This document shows positions 1-7,650 of a DNA stretch of 29,353 bases, piece by piece (the stretch's first letter is position 1; each line of letters opens with the position of its first letter). This DNA is from VMFP01 sp964630025 (lineage in GTDB: Bacteria > Patescibacteriota > Andersenbacteria > UBA10190 > CAIZMI01): assembly GCA_964630025.1 (NCBI GenBank), contig CAZVRG010000011.1, positions 1 to 29,353 of the forward strand, in the 5' to 3' direction. Under the pieces are notes generated by a model, which was not told where the DNA came from, made no database searches, and saw nothing but the letters and a program-made list of their open reading frames with translations. Position numbers and translations under genes: made by a program.

Positions 1-1
1 G

Positions 2-61
2 GCCCGGAAATTCTCCAATGTCCGCAAGAAGGAACGCCGGCGTTTTCTTCCGGTGCAGTAA
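2..61 (+). CDS. C-terminal end of an unidentified protein (partial)
   Basis: An open frame runs in from the left edge and ends at a TAA at 59-61. The visible 19 residues are strongly basic (RKFSNVRKKERRRF, then LPVQ). Such a tail would suit a nucleic-acid-binding or ribosome-associated protein, but it is too short to name a family. The terminator at 254-282 on the same strand could end this transcript. Confidence 0.35.
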   Translation, partial: ARKFSNVRKKERRRFLPVQ

Positions 62-124
62 CAATCCGCAAGATTTCTCAAACTGTAGATTAGTTGTGTT
101 AAGATAAACTGGAAATGAGCATCT

Positions 125-154
125 AATTTACCGTTTTACGTAAAACAGTAAATT
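125..154. repeat. 30-bp near-perfect palindrome, copy 1 of a dispersed repeat
   Basis: Two 15-base arms, AATTTACCGTTTTAC and GTAAAACAGTAAATT, meet without a loop and differ at one pair (C132/A147). The palindrome plus eight 3' bases (125-162) recurs at 12333-12370 with a single change (T/C at 157/12365). Both copies lie just upstream of an ATG (163 and 12383). It could be an operator, an RNA hairpin or a small mobile repeat. Confidence 0.8.
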
Positions 155-162
155 GGTGGCTC

Positions 163-252
163 ATGCCGAGCGTACAAGATACTGAAAAGTATTCAACACT
201 TCTTGAGCGCGGCCACCCCACGAAAAGCGTTCGCGGACTCTCTGCACTGTGA
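163..252 (+). CDS. possible 29-aa small protein
   Basis: ATG163 to TGA250-252 encodes a 29-residue peptide beginning MPSVQDTEKYSTLLERGHP and ending RGLSAL. It resembles nothing I recognise. In its favour, the stop is followed two bases later by a convincing + strand terminator, and the start lies 8 bases after the dispersed palindrome. Against it, there is no SD and it is very short. It may equally be the untranslated 3' region of the upstream gene or a small RNA. Confidence 0.25.
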   Translation: MPSVQDTEKYSTLLERGHPTKSVRGLSAL

Positions 253-253
253 C

Positions 254-282
254 AAATAGGTAAAGAGTTCCTACCTGTTTTT
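254..282 (+). terminator. Rho-independent terminator
   Basis: The stem AAATAGGTA (254-262) pairs with TACCTGTTT (272-280) using one G-U pair. The loop is 9 bases and the T run reaches 282. It ends + strand transcription from the partial gene at 2-61 or the small ORF at 163-252. Confidence 0.6.
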
Positions 283-288
283 ACTCCC

Positions 289-318
289 GAATCTGTTACA
301 GTATACTGTAACAGATTC
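289..318. promoter_or_regulatory. 30-bp perfect palindrome (operator-like)
   Basis: The arm GAATCTGTTACAGTA (289-303) is followed directly by its exact reverse complement (304-318). There is no loop and no mismatch. The centre contains TATACT on both strands, a good -10 hexamer in either direction, so this may be an operator over a promoter. No + strand gene starts before 2646, and the gene at 372-1457 ends here, so its target is unknown. Confidence 0.55.
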
Positions 319-371
319 TCGGAAGTCGGTACGACGTGTTCGGTGAGTTGTTGAGGTGTACTGTGTGTAGC

Positions 372-1457
372 TTACGCGGAGATTTCATGCTCCGCCTTCA
401 GAAGATTCTGAAGCGTTATAAGCGCTCCCGAAGCGCGCTGCTCCCATGAGAAGTATTCGCGAACTGCTTTTGGTGCACGGTTGGAGAGCTGCTCCCGTGT
501 TATTGAATCGTGAAGAAGACGCGTGATTGTCGTACTCCATGCGGTTGCGTCGAGCGGCGGCACTAAAATGCCGGTTTCGTTTGGAATGACCGCGTCGGGG
601 ATGCCTTCAAGATGAGAAGCAACGACGGGTAGTCCAGCTGCTGCGGCTTCCAATGCGACGAGCCCGAATCCTTCCGCATCGCCGCGGACCGGAATATTCG
701 GCATCACGAACAGATCTGCGACTGCATAGGCGCGTCGCACGATCTCGTCAGAAACTCTGCCAGTAAGAATTACACGATCGCTCATACCTTTGCGTTGTGC
801 AGCATCGATGATTGCTTGGCGTTCCGGTCCGTCTCCGATGATCAGAAACGCCGCATCCGGAATGTTCGGAAGCACCTGCTCAACAAACCACGCGATGCCT
901 TTTCGTCGTACGAGGCGAGCGACTGTAAGGAGGATAGGCCCTGAACGAAGTGAGTGACCAATATCACGCGCGAGTTTTTCACGCGTCGCGTCGGTTACCG
1001 GGGCGGTGGGTGTGTATCCTGGGGTGAGGACAACAGTTTTCACTGTTGGAAATTTCTCGCGAACCTTCTGTTCGACGAATCGGCTGATGCAGAAGGCGAG
1101 CGTAACTTTAGGAAACGCGCGTTTGAGTAACGCTTGGTACAGCGGCGACGGATAGAGAATGTCGAGGCCGTGCACCATGACGATGATCGGTTTGCGAAAA
1201 TTCGGCAGAATAAGCAGAGGGATTGTCAGCAGCGGATCACCAAGATGGATCACGTCCGCACGCGGGGCGAGACGCAACATGTGGAAAGTCGCCCACGGTA
1301 AAAACCACGGAAGCGCTTTCTTGCCGTAGCGATTCGCGATCACCCATGTTTTCGTCTTCTTCCCGAGAGCGGCAGCGAATTCCGCACTCAACGTTTCCAT
1401 GCCCCCCACAACGGGAGGGAATGCACGCGTGACGATGAGAATAGACGGCGCACTCAC
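372..1457 (-). CDS. GT4-family (GT-B fold) glycosyltransferase
   Basis: This 361-aa cytosolic enzyme probably transfers a sugar from a nucleotide donor to a lipid-linked or surface glycan. The N-terminal Rossmann domain starts with the FPPVVGG loop (residues 13-19) typical of PimA/PimB-like GT4 enzymes. VHGLD lies near 95-99, the donor-site RRKG near 184-187 and IGDGPER near 207-213. The EX7E signature (E262 and E270, in EGFGLVALE) is intact. It starts at GTG1457, overlapping the upstream gene's TGA by four bases (GTGA), so translation is likely coupled. The family is certain from the fold motifs; the sugar and acceptor cannot be read. The protein at 4951-6135 has the same layout and is probably a paralogue. 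Confidence 0.9.
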   Translation of the reverse strand: MSAPSILIVTRAFPPVVGGMETLSAEFAAALGKKTKTWVIANRYGKKALPWFLPWATFHMLRLAPRADVIHLGDPLLTIPLLILPNFRKPIIVMVHGLDILYPSPLYQALLKRAFPKVTLAFCISRFVEQKVREKFPTVKTVVLTPGYTPTAPVTDATREKLARDIGHSLRSGPILLTVARLVRRKGIAWFVEQVLPNIPDAAFLIIGDGPERQAIIDAAQRKGMSDRVILTGRVSDEIVRRAYAVADLFVMPNIPVRGDAEGFGLVALEAAAAGLPVVASHLEGIPDAVIPNETGILVPPLDATAWSTTITRLLHDSITREQLSNRAPKAVREYFSWEQRASGALITLQNLLKAEHEISA

Positions 1458-2416
1458 GACTTGTTCTGCCGGTAGAATTCTCGACGAGCGTAGTAGAGCA
1501 GTTCCTCCTGAATGCGGCGTTGGCGGCGAAGCATGTCTGCAAGCAGTGCAATGGTCGCAAAAAATGCGCTCAAGAGGATAAGTACTGCTGAGAGAATCAC
1601 CATCGAGCGGTAGGGAAACGTCTGTCCGGTTTGGAGCCAGTGGACGAGAACAAACCCGCCGGCGAGAATGCCGACACCACCAACAATCGCCGCAATAAAT
1701 CCGAATACTTGAAATGGGCTGTTGTCACGGAAGGAGCGGAACAGAATCGCTGCGCTGCGCGCCGCATAATTCCACGCGCTCGTGTAAACGCGCGAGGTAC
1801 CAACTTCTCGTTCTCCCCGGACGCGCAGCGGCACTTCCGATATGCGCAAATCTTTTTGCGCGGCGTCAAGAAACATTTCCTGTGTGTAGGTAAAGCGGCC
1901 AAAGAGCGTCAGGCGAAGTGCGGCCTCGCGCGTGAGTGCACGGAATCCGCACGCGACATCCGTAAAGTGCTGGCCGGTTGCAAAGCTGACAATGCGGGCA
2001 ACCATCCGGTTTCCCCAGACCTTGATCGGCGGCATCGCCGGCTGTAATCCCCTTTGTGCGAATCGCGTACAGGTGGTGATATCCGCGCGATTGTCGAGAA
2101 GCGGCTGGAGGAGGGAAGGAATATCTGCCGGGTTGAATTGTCCATCCGCATCGATGTTCACGATGAAATCCGCTCCGCGTTTCAGCGCTTCCGCGAGGCC
2201 GGTACGCACGGCTATGCCCAGACCACGGTTTGCGCCGTGCGAGACAACCGATGCGCCGGCAGCGCGTGCCTCCGCTGCTGTGGCGTCGGTTGATCCATCA
2301 TCAACAACCACTACTTCATGTGCGGCAATGCCCGGAAGGTTAGAAGGAATGCTTCGAATAACCCGCGCAATGGTGGCGGCCTCGTTGAGCGCGGGAATAA
2401 GAATGATGAGTCGCAT
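1454..2416 (-). CDS. GT2 polyprenyl-phosphate glycosyltransferase with two C-terminal TM segments
   Basis: This 320-aa protein has a GT-A domain of the dolichyl-phosphate-mannose synthase/GtrB/ArnC kind. It opens IILIPALNEA, then VVVDDGSTD (about 37-45) and the metal-binding DADGQF (about 89-94). Two hydrophobic segments near the C-terminus (about 238-262 and 271-295) should anchor it in the inner membrane. Such enzymes load a sugar onto undecaprenyl phosphate for use by membrane glycosyltransferases; the donor is unknown. The start ATG2416 has no SD and lies about 7 bases downstream of the predicted transcription start. It is the first gene of a two-gene operon with the GT4 enzyme at 372-1457. 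Confidence 0.88.
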   Translation of the reverse strand: MRLIILIPALNEAATIARVIRSIPSNLPGIAAHEVVVVDDGSTDATAAEARAAGASVVSHGANRGLGIAVRTGLAEALKRGADFIVNIDADGQFNPADIPSLLQPLLDNRADITTCTRFAQRGLQPAMPPIKVWGNRMVARIVSFATGQHFTDVACGFRALTREAALRLTLFGRFTYTQEMFLDAAQKDLRISEVPLRVRGEREVGTSRVYTSAWNYAARSAAILFRSFRDNSPFQVFGFIAAIVGGVGILAGGFVLVHWLQTGQTFPYRSMVILSAVLILLSAFFATIALLADMLRRQRRIQEELLYYARREFYRQNKS

Positions 2417-2429
2417 GTGTGGCGCGCGT

Positions 2430-2458
2430 AGGATAGCAGTGATTTTATCGCTTGTCTA
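2430..2458 (-). promoter_or_regulatory. sigma-70-type promoter for the 2416-372 glycosyltransferase operon
   Basis: On the minus strand there is TAGACA (2458-2453, -35), a 17-bp spacer, and TATCCT (2435-2430, -10). Transcription should start near 2423, about 7 bases before ATG2416, leaving an almost leaderless mRNA. Confidence 0.6.
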
Positions 2459-2493
2459 TGCGATCGTGCGCTGGTACGCCCCTCGCTTTCCTC

Positions 2494-2592
2494 GTCCTGC
2501 CCGGCGTGCAGGACTCGGGCAACGCTCGTTCGCTCGTCCCGCCATTCGGCGGGACACCATGCCCGCTCACTCGCTCAAGCCGCTCGGGGCAT
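2494..2592. repeat. cluster of three GC-rich hairpins in the 2417-2645 spacer
   Basis: Three perfect stems follow one another: GTCCTGC/GCAGGAC (2494-2514), GTCCCGCC/GGCGGGAC with a 4-base loop (2536-2555), and ATGCCC/GGGCAT (2559-2592). Between them run words such as CGCTCGTTCGCTCG that resemble the repeat at 19411-19590. No T run follows any stem, so these are unlikely to be ordinary terminators. The rest of the 229-bp divergent spacer holds the two flanking promoters. Confidence 0.7.
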
Positions 2593-2607
2593 CACCAGCG
2601 CACGATT

Positions 2608-2636
2608 TTGACCTCCGTGACTTTTTCGCGTATACT
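2608..2636 (+). promoter_or_regulatory. promoter of the SpoIID-domain gene
   Basis: TTGACC (2608-2613), a 17-bp spacer and TATACT (2631-2636) form a near-consensus sigma-70 promoter. Transcription should start at about 2643, three bases before GTG2646, so the message would be essentially leaderless. Confidence 0.7.
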
Positions 2637-2645
2637 ACACACAAC

Positions 2646-4046
2646 GTGCGGAGGATACTCGGCATCCTAATGATTGTTGCGGGGGTAGGAGCGCTTTTTG
2701 CGTTCTCTGCTTCGATTGCGCTTGCGGCGCCCGTAAAAGATGTGGGAAAACTTTTTACGCAGGTCTATGGCCGCGCGCCAACAGCAACCGAATTGAAATA
2801 CTGGGAAGGGCGGCGGAACGAGAAGCCTGTGGAATCAGAGCTTCGTGGCGCGATGCTGCATGCGAAAAGCAGAGGAAATGCGGCGGCAGGAGCGGCGGCC
2901 GGAAGTCTCGCAGGCAAGGTTCCGCAACTGTTTAAACATACCTTTCGACGTGATCCGAATGACAAAGAAAAGCGGTACTGGACAGACCGCGTGACGTGTA
3001 AAGATCTTGCAACCGAAAAAGCGCTGACGGGCGCATTGAGTTTCCACAAGAGCAAGGGCGTTGCCGTTGGTTCAGGAACGAAAGAGGAGTTTTGCGCGCG
3101 GGCAAAAGGCGAGGGGTCACGTAGCGCGTCCCGCGTCGGCGGACTCAATGAAAGTCTCGGTTTCAGCGGGCATGTCATGGGACCGCTTGTGCGTATCGGA
3201 CTACTGGAAGCGAAAGGAAAAGGCATTCAGGTAACAGGATCCGGAAAGTATTTCCTGCGTCTTTCTGACGGAACAAAAAAAGTGTTCAACGGCCCAGAGC
3301 AAACAGTTACTGTTTCGTGGGGCGGCAATGGATACATTGTGAAAGGCTCTGGCGGGTATAAAACGGAAACCGATAGCGCGCCGCGGTTTGCCGGCATGGA
3401 GGGTGAACCCGTTGTGCTTGCATCGCAAAAAACAAAGCCGAGTGGGGTGCCAGGCGCGGGACCATACAACCGCTATCGCGGTATTCTTGAGGTGCGCGTG
3501 GGCGATGCGCGGGATAGTTTGTGGGCAATCAACGAAGTGCGCACGGAAGAATACGTGCGCGGCCTTGCCGAGACCACCGATGCGGCGCCACCGGAATTTC
3601 ACAAAGCGCTCTCCGTGCTTGCCCGCACCTATGTGCTGTACCACCACTACAACGGCGGCCGGCAGCCCCATAACGGTTTCACCATTCGGAATAATGCGAA
3701 CGACCAGCTCTATGCGGGACTGGACTACGAAGCGCGCGTGCCCGATTTCCGCGAGCAATCCATTTCCACAAAGGGCCAGGTAGTTACGTATGACGGGAAG
3801 CCGATCGCCGCTCTCTATTTCTCGCAGAGCAACGGACACACAAAAAGCGGAGAAGAAGTCTGGCGTTCCAAGCGCTTCCCGTACTTACAAGCAAAGGATG
3901 ATCCATATGGCGGCGGTGCGTTTGCGGGGCACGGCACCGGCATGAGTGCGCGCGGCGCAGTAGGATTTGCCCGTAAAGATAATTGGGATTATCGAAAAAT
4001 CCTGACGTACTATTTCACGAGCGTGAAACTCGAAAAGGCGTATTAA
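2646..4046 (+). CDS. secreted SpoIID/LytB-domain protein with DUF4214-like repeats
   Basis: This 466-aa protein starts MRRILGILMIVAGVGALF and runs through a hydrophobic core to ALAAP, a clear Sec signal peptide. Two related blocks follow (LFTQVYGRAPTATELKYW and LFKHTFRRDPNDKEKRYW) that resemble the DUF4214 repeat. The C-terminal half is a SpoIID/LytB domain: VRTEEYVRGLAE (with the conserved acidic pair), LARTYVLYH, GKPIAALYFSQSNGHT, WRSKRFPYLQ, and GHGTGMSARGA. Characterised SpoIID cuts glycan strands lacking stem peptides, so a role in wall remodelling outside the membrane is likely. I chose GTG2646 because it keeps the two Arg before the hydrophobic core; ATG2670 would lose them. An upstream extension is open but would cross the promoter and hairpin cluster. 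Confidence 0.85.
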   Translation: MRRILGILMIVAGVGALFAFSASIALAAPVKDVGKLFTQVYGRAPTATELKYWEGRRNEKPVESELRGAMLHAKSRGNAAAGAAAGSLAGKVPQLFKHTFRRDPNDKEKRYWTDRVTCKDLATEKALTGALSFHKSKGVAVGSGTKEEFCARAKGEGSRSASRVGGLNESLGFSGHVMGPLVRIGLLEAKGKGIQVTGSGKYFLRLSDGTKKVFNGPEQTVTVSWGGNGYIVKGSGGYKTETDSAPRFAGMEGEPVVLASQKTKPSGVPGAGPYNRYRGILEVRVGDARDSLWAINEVRTEEYVRGLAETTDAAPPEFHKALSVLARTYVLYHHYNGGRQPHNGFTIRNNANDQLYAGLDYEARVPDFREQSISTKGQVVTYDGKPIAALYFSQSNGHTKSGEEVWRSKRFPYLQAKDDPYGGGAFAGHGTGMSARGAVGFARKDNWDYRKILTYYFTSVKLEKAY

Positions 4047-4075
4047 AAAATACCCTCCTCGTTGGACCGGGAGGG
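4045..4075 (-). terminator. terminator of the 4085-4384 gene
   Basis: Read on the minus strand, CCCTCC (4075-4070) pairs with GGAGGG (4058-4053), and a run of six T (4050-4045) follows. It lies directly after the stop of the convergent SpoIID-domain gene. Confidence 0.75.
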
Positions 4076-4084
4076 CGTAACGCG

Positions 4085-4384
4085 TTATGCGCGGACGTGT
4101 GCGGGTGCAAAGAACTTCACGCAGGCGATCATGCGATGGAGTTTCCAGATCGCGCGGGCGTACACGCATCGGAAGTCCTCGAGAGTCATGCCAAGGATCC
4201 GGGCAGCGTTCTTGTCGGTATGTTCTATGCTTCCGTGTTCGCCGTGTCGCACCATGACCGCGCGGCGTTCTCGTTCATCAAGTTCCGCAAGTGCATCCGT
4301 GAGCAATTGATGCATTCTCTCGCATTGCTCGCGGGACAGAAGACCGAAAAATAACAGCGCATCGACGGCATACTTTTTCTCCAT
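4085..4384 (-). CDS. small sigma-70 region-4-like protein
   Basis: This 99-aa protein reads LAELDERERRAVMVRHGEHG, then a helix-turn-helix-like AARILGMTLEDFRCVYARAIWKLHR. That is the pattern of sigma-70 region 4, which contacts -35 DNA and the RNA polymerase flap. No region 2 is present, so it cannot be a complete sigma factor. ATG4384 follows a strong SD (GGGAGGG) by about 6 bases. The gene has its own promoter (4461-4433) and terminator (4075-4045). It lies just downstream of a second region-4-only gene on the same strand. A DNA-binding regulator, a sigma accessory subunit or an anti-sigma are all possible. The assignment rests on the motif and is moderately sure. Confidence 0.65.
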   Translation of the reverse strand: MEKKYAVDALLFFGLLSREQCERMHQLLTDALAELDERERRAVMVRHGEHGSIEHTDKNAARILGMTLEDFRCVYARAIWKLHRMIACVKFFAPAHVRA

Positions 4385-4432
4385 GGTCTGCCCTCCCGTG
4401 ATAATGACCAAGGAACAAGAACAGTACGAAGG

Positions 4433-4461
4433 AATATCTAACAGATAGCGGCATGCGTCAA
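4433..4461 (-). promoter_or_regulatory. promoter of the 4085-4384 gene
   Basis: On the minus strand there is TTGACG (4461-4456), a 17-bp spacer, and GATATT (4438-4433). This predicts a start near 4427 and a leader of about 43 bases containing the SD. Confidence 0.6.
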
Positions 4462-4473
4462 GTTTTCTCTCCA

Positions 4474-4504
4474 AAGAAAAAGAACCCTCGTGACTGCGCA
4501 CGAG
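4474..4504 (-). terminator. terminator of the 4526-4846 sigma-like gene
   Basis: On the minus strand CTCGTG (4504-4499) pairs with CACGAG (4492-4487) around a 6-base loop. A T-rich tail (TTCTTTTTCTTT) follows. Confidence 0.7.
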
Positions 4505-4525
4505 AGTTAGGAAAACTTTTGGTGG

Positions 4526-4846
<321 letters not shown>

Positions 4847-4901
4847 GATAGCTCCCTTCTTTTCTGTATTGTAGTGATGCTCTTTCCAAATCGCGTAATC
4901 G

Positions 4902-4930
4902 AGAGTATCATGCAATGCATCTTCTGTCAA
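4902..4930 (-). promoter_or_regulatory. promoter of the 4526-4846 sigma-like gene
   Basis: On the minus strand there is a perfect TTGACA (4930-4925), a 17-bp spacer ending TGA (a TGn extended -10), and TACTCT (4907-4902). A leader of about 50 bases would precede GTG4846. Confidence 0.7.
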
Positions 4931-4950
4931 GATTTTACTTCCGGTGAACC

Positions 4951-6135
4951 ATGTTTGAACATCGGCTTTTATTGCTGACCGAGACCTTCCCGCCGTCGGT
5001 CGGCGGTATTCAGGCGTATCTCTCCGGCTTGTGGGGCGCGTTGCCACCCAAAGATTCCTTTGTGATTGCATCGCCGCAGGATGGCGCTCCCGCGTGGGAC
5101 GCGCAGCAGCCGTACCGAACGCAGCGCGTCCCGATGCGCGCGTGGGCCTATCCGCGCTGGCGGCCGGCATGGCAGGTGGCTCGCGAGGTCCTCACGAAAG
5201 AAAACATCGAAGCTGTCGTGTGCGGGAAGGCGCTGTTTGAAGGGCGCGCCGCTCTGCGTCTGAAGGAAGAGTTCAAAATTCCGTATGTGGTCTGTACCTA
5301 TGCGATGGAAATTGAAACGTGGCGCCGGCATCCGCGGACGCGGCAGCAACTTCTTGCCGTTCTCGAAGGCGCGGACCGCGTACTCACGATTAATGACCAC
5401 ACAAAGGCAACGCTTCTGACGCTGGGTGTTTCCGAAAAGAAACTCGTAAAGCTCTATCCGGGCATTCGTGAAGAATATTTTTCTGCGCCCAATGACCGCG
5501 ATGCATTTTGTTCTCGTTTCCGTCTTACCGGGAAGCGTATTGTCGTCACCGTGGCGCGTTTTGTTCCTCGAAAAGGCATGCATATTCTTTTGGACGCATT
5601 CGCGCTGGTCCGGAAAACAGTACCGAACGCGCACTGGGTGCTGATTGGTGATGGTCCGGAGCGAGAAATGCTTGAACAGCGTGTCCGCGAGCACGGTATA
5701 CATGACGCGGTTACCATTCTTCGCGATGCTTCTCATGATGATGTCCGCCGCGCGCTTGCGGTTGCAGACATATTCGCGCTCACGCCCCGTGAGCTTCCGG
5801 ATGATCCGGAAGGCTTCGGCATCGTCTATGTGGAAGCGGCGGCTGCGGGCGTTCCGGCAGTTGGTAGTCGCACGGGTGGTGTGCCGGAAGCGGTTCGCGA
5901 CAAAGAAACGGGTATTCTTGTGCCACCGAATGATGTCCACGCAACGGCAGAGGCGATGCGAGAATTACTTACCGATGACGCGCGGCGGAAAGCGCTCGGC
6001 GCCGCGGCACGCGCACGCGCCGAAAAGGAATTTCACTGGAAAGGTCGCGCGTTGGTCTTTCAGGGCATGATGCATAGTCTCCTCACGGAGAAAGCTCCAA
6101 GTCCCAAATCCCAAGCTCCAACCACACATGCATAA
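4951..6135 (+). CDS. GT4-family glycosyltransferase
   Basis: This 394-aa GT-B enzyme has the FPPSVGG loop at 13-19, RFVPRKG around 203-209, IGDGPERE around 232-239, and the EX7E pair E287/E295 in EGFGIVYVE. It is close in layout to the protein at 372-1457 and very likely transfers a hexose in glycolipid or surface-glycan assembly. The start ATG4951 has no SD. The last 14 residues (KAPSPKSQAPTTHA) come from a heptad array at 6095-6122, so the original stop was probably earlier and the tail is repeat-derived. It is the first gene of a + strand group with the flippase and the glycosyltransferase that follow. Confidence 0.9.
   Translation: MFEHRLLLLTETFPPSVGGIQAYLSGLWGALPPKDSFVIASPQDGAPAWDAQQPYRTQRVPMRAWAYPRWRPAWQVAREVLTKENIEAVVCGKALFEGRAALRLKEEFKIPYVVCTYAMEIETWRRHPRTRQQLLAVLEGADRVLTINDHTKATLLTLGVSEKKLVKLYPGIREEYFSAPNDRDAFCSRFRLTGKRIVVTVARFVPRKGMHILLDAFALVRKTVPNAHWVLIGDGPEREMLEQRVREHGIHDAVTILRDASHDDVRRALAVADIFALTPRELPDDPEGFGIVYVEAAAAGVPAVGSRTGGVPEAVRDKETGILVPPNDVHATAEAMRELLTDDARRKALGAAARARAEKEFHWKGRALVFQGMMHSLLTEKAPSPKSQAPTTHA
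6095..6122. repeat. heptad array: four units like CTCCAAG / TCCCAAA
   Basis: Four consecutive 7-bp units fit YYCCAAN at the 3' end of the glycosyltransferase gene. The array is complementary in pattern to the TTTGGNA units at 6188-6215, so the two could pair as the arms of a long imperfect hairpin around a spacer of about 65 bases. Confidence 0.8.
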
Positions 6136-6187
6136 GCTACTCGTCGGCAATTCTATTGGTTGTTGCAGAAGTTCCTATCGGCAGTTG

Positions 6188-6222
6188 TTTGGAATTTGGC
6201 ATTTGGTATTTGGCATTTTGCC
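6188..6222. repeat. heptad array: TTTGGNA x4 plus a degenerate unit
   Basis: The units TTTGGAA, TTTGGCA, TTTGGTA and TTTGGCA occupy 6188-6215 and TTTTGCC follows at 6216-6222, directly before the flippase start ATG6226. The frame is open through the array (WNLAFGIWHFAV), but that stretch is unlikely to belong to the flippase. Confidence 0.8.
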
Positions 6223-6225
6223 GTG

Positions 6226-7650
6226 ATGAATATCCGTACCGTTCAACTCTGGGGCGTGTTCACCAAAATGGCGACGGTCGTTCTTGGCGTTGTGCAGACC
6301 GCAGTCGTCCTTCGGCTCTTGGGACCAGAATCATACGGCATTGTCGGCATTGTCACCTCGCTGGGCGCGCTTGTCGGCGTCTCGCAACACGTCGGCGCAG
6401 TGGACGCGGCGATCCGGGAGATTGCCGTGGCGGATACGCCGCAGCGGCGCGCGTCGGTCTTTTGGGTCTCGCTGTGGTTCCGACTCATCATTACCGTTCC
6501 GATCTCTGTGCTGTTAGCTCTTGCCGCGTCGTGGATTGGCACGCGGGTCTATGCATATCCCGACATGCCGCACTTTGTGCGTCTGATGAGCGTGACGCTT
6601 GTGCTCTACGGCATTCAGGGAATTCTTGGCGGAGCATATACGGGAAAACAAGCCTTCGGCACATTGTATGCGTTGCAAGTCATCACTGCGGCGGCGAACG
6701 TGCCATTATTTGCCGGGCTTGTGTGGTGGCGCGGGGTTGTCGGATTTTTTGAAGCGATGATCATCGCTTCATTGTTGTTCTGCGCGCTTCTCATTGTCTT
6801 TATTCGTCAGGCGCTCGGCGGCACACTCGCGCATCCGCGGCTTTCGGACATGCGCGGAGTGCTCAATGATATCGTTCACACCGGCTCCTGGACGTATGTA
6901 GCACGCATCCTCTCGGTTGCGTGGCAGCGCGTGCCGATTCTCCTTCTAGGGCGATGGGCGAGTCCGGACATTGTTGGACTGTTTACGGCAGCCACGACCT
7001 TCGGCTCAAAGCTGCAACTTCTGGCGGCGGCGCTTGGCGAAGTAAACCTTTCGTTCTTGAGTAAGGCGTTTGCGGAGAGTCGGGAGGAATTTCGCCGTCT
7101 TGCCGCACGCACGCTGGAAGATATCGGCGCCGTGACGCTGCTTGGCGGACTTGGACTTGTGTTGTTTGCACGTGAACTTGTTCCGGTGCTGGCCGGACAA
7201 CAGTATCTCGGTGCGCTTGCATTTATTCCCGCCGTGACATGGGCGTATGCAGCATTCTCTTTTCTCGATGTTGCGTCGAATACGGTGTTTGTGCCCGCGC
7301 GGCGCGCAGACTTCCGCGCCGCGGCATTCGGCGCGCTCGTCGTCGGGACATGCGTTTCCATGTTCGCGTTGCGGTCAGCGCCGGCGGCATCCGCGAATAT
7401 CGGCATTCTTGTTGGTGCACTTACTGGACTTGTCGTCGCGATTGCGGTGACGGCGTTTCGTATGGATCTGACATTTTTCCCTCCGCGTCTTGTACTGCCC
7501 GCAATCGCAGCCGCTGGAGCAACAGTTCTTTTTCCGTTTCCATTTGTTCTTCGTGCCGCAGCGTTCGCCGTGATTAGTGTTTGGACGGCGCACATTGCAT
7601 TTCCGGCATTGATGCGGCGCGTGCATCGTCTCGCAACATTTTCCGCATGA
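6226..7650 (+). CDS. oligosaccharide flippase, Wzx/MurJ-like (MOP superfamily)
   Basis: The 474-aa protein is hydrophobic throughout, with roughly 12-14 predicted membrane helices, and begins MNIRTVQLWGVFTKMATVVL. The N-terminal amphipathic start, the RLLGPESYGIVGI segment and the repeated long helices are typical of Wzx-type polysaccharide exporters, which flip undecaprenyl-diphosphate-linked oligosaccharides across the inner membrane. A MurJ role is less likely because it sits among glycosyltransferases rather than in the mur cluster. ATG6226 is preferred to ATG6160, since the extra 22 residues are encoded by a heptad repeat. Its stop overlaps the next start (ATGA, 7647-7650). Confidence 0.82.
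   Translation: MNIRTVQLWGVFTKMATVVLGVVQTAVVLRLLGPESYGIVGIVTSLGALVGVSQHVGAVDAAIREIAVADTPQRRASVFWVSLWFRLIITVPISVLLALAASWIGTRVYAYPDMPHFVRLMSVTLVLYGIQGILGGAYTGKQAFGTLYALQVITAAANVPLFAGLVWWRGVVGFFEAMIIASLLFCALLIVFIRQALGGTLAHPRLSDMRGVLNDIVHTGSWTYVARILSVAWQRVPILLLGRWASPDIVGLFTAATTFGSKLQLLAAALGEVNLSFLSKAFAESREEFRRLAARTLEDIGAVTLLGGLGLVLFARELVPVLAGQQYLGALAFIPAVTWAYAAFSFLDVASNTVFVPARRADFRAAAFGALVVGTCVSMFALRSAPAASANIGILVGALTGLVVAIAVTAFRMDLTFFPPRLVLPAIAAAGATVLFPFPFVLRAAAFAVISVWTAHIAFPALMRRVHRLATFSA

Noticed and set aside
1932..2645. Upstream extension of the SpoIID-domain gene to 1932
   Set aside because: It would be antisense to the GT2 gene, run through the hairpin cluster and promoter, and place the signal peptide in mid-protein.
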